Of a stretch of DNA of 5,414 nucleotides, positions 1 through 5,414 are shown one piece after another; the first letter of the stretch is position 1; each line of letters starts with the position of its first letter. The notes under the pieces are model-generated. The model was not told the origin of the DNA, made no database searches, and was given only the letters and a program-made list of their open reading frames with translations. The stretch spans positions 1 to 5,414 of the forward strand of contig JAFADT010000094.1 in NCBI GenBank assembly GCA_023424585.1. The letters run 5' to 3'. The DNA comes from Pseudomonadota bacterium. Lineage in GTDB: Bacteria; Myxococcota; Myxococcia; Myxococcales; Myxococcaceae. The translations under genes were made by a program, and so were the position numbers.

Positions 1-4315
<4,315 letters not shown>

Positions 4316-4322
4316 CGTCAGG

Positions 4323-4328
4323 TCCCCT
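4323..4328 (-). promoter_or_regulatory. Ribosome binding site of gltB
   Basis: Read on the minus strand this is AGGGGA within AAAGGGGACC. It lies 7 nt upstream of the ATG at 4315 and is a good match to the anti-Shine-Dalgarno sequence. It supports 4315 as the translation start, which places the nucleophilic cysteine at residue 21. Confidence 0.75.
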
Positions 4329-4401
4329 TTCCCGGATGACGCGGGAAGCCAAGCTGTGGAGCATCCAGGCTAACGCGGCGTGTCGCGAGCCGTAAAGACA
4401 G

Positions 4402-4425
4402 GGTGGCTCAGGGGGTCGAGCCACC
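4402..4425. repeat. Perfect 8-bp inverted repeat with 8-nt spacer (possible operator)
   Basis: The arms are GGTGGCTC (4402-4409) and GAGCCACC (4418-4425), separated by AGGGGGTC. The dyad centre is about 98 bp upstream of the gltB start and 109 bp upstream of the bphO start, near the middle of the shared region. No T-run follows either arm, so it does not look like an intrinsic terminator. A dimeric regulator binding site, or an RNA hairpin in the 5' leader of either gene, fits better. The pairing is seen directly; the function is inference. Confidence 0.5.
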
Positions 4426-4456
4426 GCGTGCAGTGGTGCCGGGGAAACAGGCCCCT

Positions 4457-4470
4457 CGTGAAGCCTCACG
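4457..4470. repeat. Short palindrome CGTGA-AGCC-TCACG
   Basis: Two perfect 5-bp arms with a 4-nt spacer lie 53 bp upstream of the bphO start. The left-arm motif CGTGAAG recurs without its partner at about 4490-4496, shortly before the SD-like stretch. Arms this short arise often by chance in GC-rich DNA, so an operator role is only possible. Confidence 0.25.
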
Positions 4471-4493
4471 CCGCGTGCGGCTCCCGTCGCGTG

Positions 4494-4506
4494 AAGGAGC
4501 GGGAGG
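4494..4506 (+). promoter_or_regulatory. SD-like purine-rich stretch upstream of bphO
   Basis: AAGGAG (4494-4499) and GGGAGG (4501-4506) both resemble Shine-Dalgarno sequences. The nearer one ends 16 nt before the ATG at 4523, which is longer than usual. No in-frame start codon lies at ideal spacing, so initiation may be inefficient or the start uncertain. Confidence 0.4.
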
Positions 4507-4522
4507 CCAACACCCGCCCGCG

Positions 4523-5206
4523 ATGAACGGCCAACAGTCGGCGCAATCGGTTCTTTCCTGCCGCCTCCCCGCTTCCCATCCTCCGGCGACCTTGGACCTG
4601 CTTCAGCGGCTGAAGACGGAGACGCGCCCTCACCATGAGCGCACGGAGGGCGTGGTGCGTCTGATGGACGCGCACCTGACGCCCGCGGACTACCGACGCC
4701 ACCTGGAGGACTTCCACGGGCTCTACCTGCCGTTGGAGGCGCGGCTCGCCAAGCCCCTGTCGGCCCTGGAGCCGGCGTTGGGCCTGGAGGCGCGCTGGAA
4801 GACGCGGCTCCTGGAGGAGGACCTGCGCGCCCTGGGGCACGACACGGGCTCGCTCGCGCGACTGCCGCGGGCCGCTCCGCTGCCGGCGCTGACGGGGCTG
4901 GCGGAGGCGCTGGGCTGCGCGTACGTGCTGGAGGGCGCCACGCTGGGCGGCCAGCTCATCCTGCGCCACCTGCGGCGCCACTTCGGTCCGGACGCGCGCG
5001 TGGGGACCTTCGCCTTCTTCCGAGCCTACGGCGACCAGGTGGGCCCCATGTGGCGCGCGTTCGGCGACGCCCTCACCCAGGCGTCCCAGCGGGCGGCCTC
5101 CGACACCTTCGACGCGGCCGTCGTGCAGGGCGCCCGCGACACCTTCGACACCTTCGCCGCCTGGATGACGCGGACGCGAGCGCACGATGTCCCCGCCCGT
5201 CTCTGA
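4523..5206 (+). CDS. bphO: Heme oxygenase (biliverdin-producing, bacteriophytochrome-associated)
   Basis: It oxidatively opens cytoplasmic heme to biliverdin, releasing iron and CO, and should supply the chromophore for the phytochrome encoded next. From ATG 4523 it is 227 residues, close to the roughly 190-230 of bacterial heme oxygenases. The first 23 residues are a variable, Pro/Ser-containing lead. The helical domain starts at LDLLQRLKTETRPHHE, where His38 (T-x3-H spacing) is the likely proximal heme ligand. The distal-helix signature YVLEGATLGGQLILRHL begins at Tyr134, with the flexible Gly142-Gly143 over the heme. FFRAYGDQVGPMWRAF near the C-terminal third is also typical. No signal peptide or membrane segment is apparent. 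In-frame GTG codons at 4403 and 4475 could extend it, but those residues look non-conserved; TTG 4592 lacks a ribosome site. The stop lies inside bphP, implying co-transcription and translational coupling. Confidence 0.93.
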   Translation: MNGQQSAQSVLSCRLPASHPPATLDLLQRLKTETRPHHERTEGVVRLMDAHLTPADYRRHLEDFHGLYLPLEARLAKPLSALEPALGLEARWKTRLLEEDLRALGHDTGSLARLPRAAPLPALTGLAEALGCAYVLEGATLGGQLILRHLRRHFGPDARVGTFAFFRAYGDQVGPMWRAFGDALTQASQRAASDTFDAAVVQGARDTFDTFAAWMTRTRAHDVPARL

Positions 5207-5414
5207 TGCCGACCTCAGCGGCTGTGACCGTGAGCCCATCCACCTGCTGGGCGGCATCCAGCCCCGGGGCGTGCTCGTCGCCTTCCAGGAGGACCCGCGG
5301 GCCGTCGCGGTCGTGAGCGCGAACGTGGCCGCGCTGCTGGGCGCCGGGCCGGACGCGCTCCTGGGGCAAGCCCCTCGCGGGCGTCCTGCCGCACGGGCTG
5401 CGCGCGCGTGGAGG
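5187..5414 (+). CDS. bphP: Bacteriophytochrome, N-terminal fragment with probable frameshift
   Basis: This is the start of a red/far-red photoreceptor, normally PAS-GAF-PHY followed by an output module such as a histidine kinase; only the beginning of the PAS domain is present, so the output is unknown. The motif CDREPIHLLGGIQPRGVLVA begins at Cys13, the position that forms the thioether with biliverdin in bacteriophytochromes. PAS-like sequence continues (VVSANVAALLGAGPDALLG) to about residue 60. There the frame seems to break: the annotated frame reads low-complexity Ala/Arg/Pro codons, whereas the +1 frame reads KPLAGVLPHGLRAR, as expected for this family. ATG 5187 is the only plausible start because an in-frame TGA lies at 5166-5168. 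It overlaps the last 20 nt of bphO and has no strong ribosome site of its own, so coupling to bphO translation is likely. The gene continues beyond the right edge. Confidence 0.9.
   Translation, partial: MSPPVSDADLSGCDREPIHLLGGIQPRGVLVAFQEDPRAVAVVSANVAALLGAGPDALLGQAPRGRPAARAARAWR

Larger units (their letters stand above)
4316..4522. promoter_or_regulatory. Divergent intergenic region between gltB and bphO
   Basis: These 207 bp separate two start codons facing away from each other, so both promoters must lie here unless they sit inside the opposing gene. The DNA is slightly less GC-rich around 4340-4400 (for example TAAAGACA near 4393) than the flanking genes. It contains two inverted repeats, annotated separately. 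No clear TTGACA/TATAAT pair or TGGCAC-N5-TTGC sigma-54 element is visible on either strand. Promoter positions are therefore not assigned. Confidence 0.6.

Noticed and set aside
4366..4396. Possible gltB promoter: minus-strand TTTACG (4391-4396) with TAGCCT about 19 nt downstream
   Set aside because: The -10 match is poor and the spacing is off; this is not distinguishable from chance.
4424..4478. Direct repeat CCGCGTGC at 4424-4431 and 4471-4478
   Set aside because: An 8-bp GC-rich word recurring once in this composition is expected by chance. It overlaps the dyad only at its edge.
4403..4522. N-terminal extension of bphO from GTG 4403 or GTG 4475
   Set aside because: The extra residues do not resemble heme oxygenase, neither codon has a good ribosome site, and the GTG at 4403 sits inside the inverted repeat. 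ATG 4523 is preferred, though its SD spacing is long.
4466..5257. A 263-codon minus-strand open frame opposite bphO
   Set aside because: The Arg/Gln/Val-rich product has no motifs, while the plus strand encodes a clear heme oxygenase.

Overview
The window is very GC-rich (roughly 70% or more), with G or C at almost every third codon position. Together with a heme oxygenase/bacteriophytochrome pair, this suggests a myxobacterium of the Myxococcus/Corallococcus/Stigmatella type. That assignment is inferred from composition and protein flavour; no marker gene here proves it.

Left and centre (1-4315, minus strand): one long gene, the large subunit of glutamate synthase (gltB). It starts at 4315 and runs off the left edge. 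About 1438 codons are present with no internal stop or frameshift at the points checked, and probably 50-100 C-terminal codons are missing. All catalytic regions are visible: the N-terminal cysteine amidotransferase, central domain, FMN/3Fe-4S synthase domain and GXGXG domain. It lacks the insertion loop of ferredoxin-type enzymes, so it should be the NAD(P)H-type alpha subunit. Its partner gltD would then be expected beyond the left edge or elsewhere in the genome.

Middle (4316-4522): a divergent intergenic region of about 207 bp. It holds a good gltB ribosome binding site, an 8-bp perfect inverted repeat (4402-4425), a shorter palindrome (4457-4470) and purine-rich SD-like stretches ahead of the rightward gene. 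No convincing sigma-70 or sigma-54 promoter was found by eye.

Right (4523-5414, plus strand): a two-gene photoreceptor operon. A heme oxygenase (bphO) makes biliverdin. A bacteriophytochrome (bphP) starts inside the end of bphO (20-nt overlap) and carries the canonical biliverdin-binding Cys in a CDREPIH motif. Only its first 76 codons are in the window. The reading frame appears broken by one extra G in a GGGG run at 5363-5366, after which the PAS-domain-like sequence continues in the +1 frame. This is either a sequencing error or a real frameshift.

Functionally, the window joins nitrogen assimilation (glutamine + 2-oxoglutarate to glutamate) on one strand with red/far-red light sensing on the other. 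No mobile element, RNA gene or CRISPR was seen, and no clearly novel system is evident. The most useful observations are the bphP frameshift and the dyad in the shared intergenic region.
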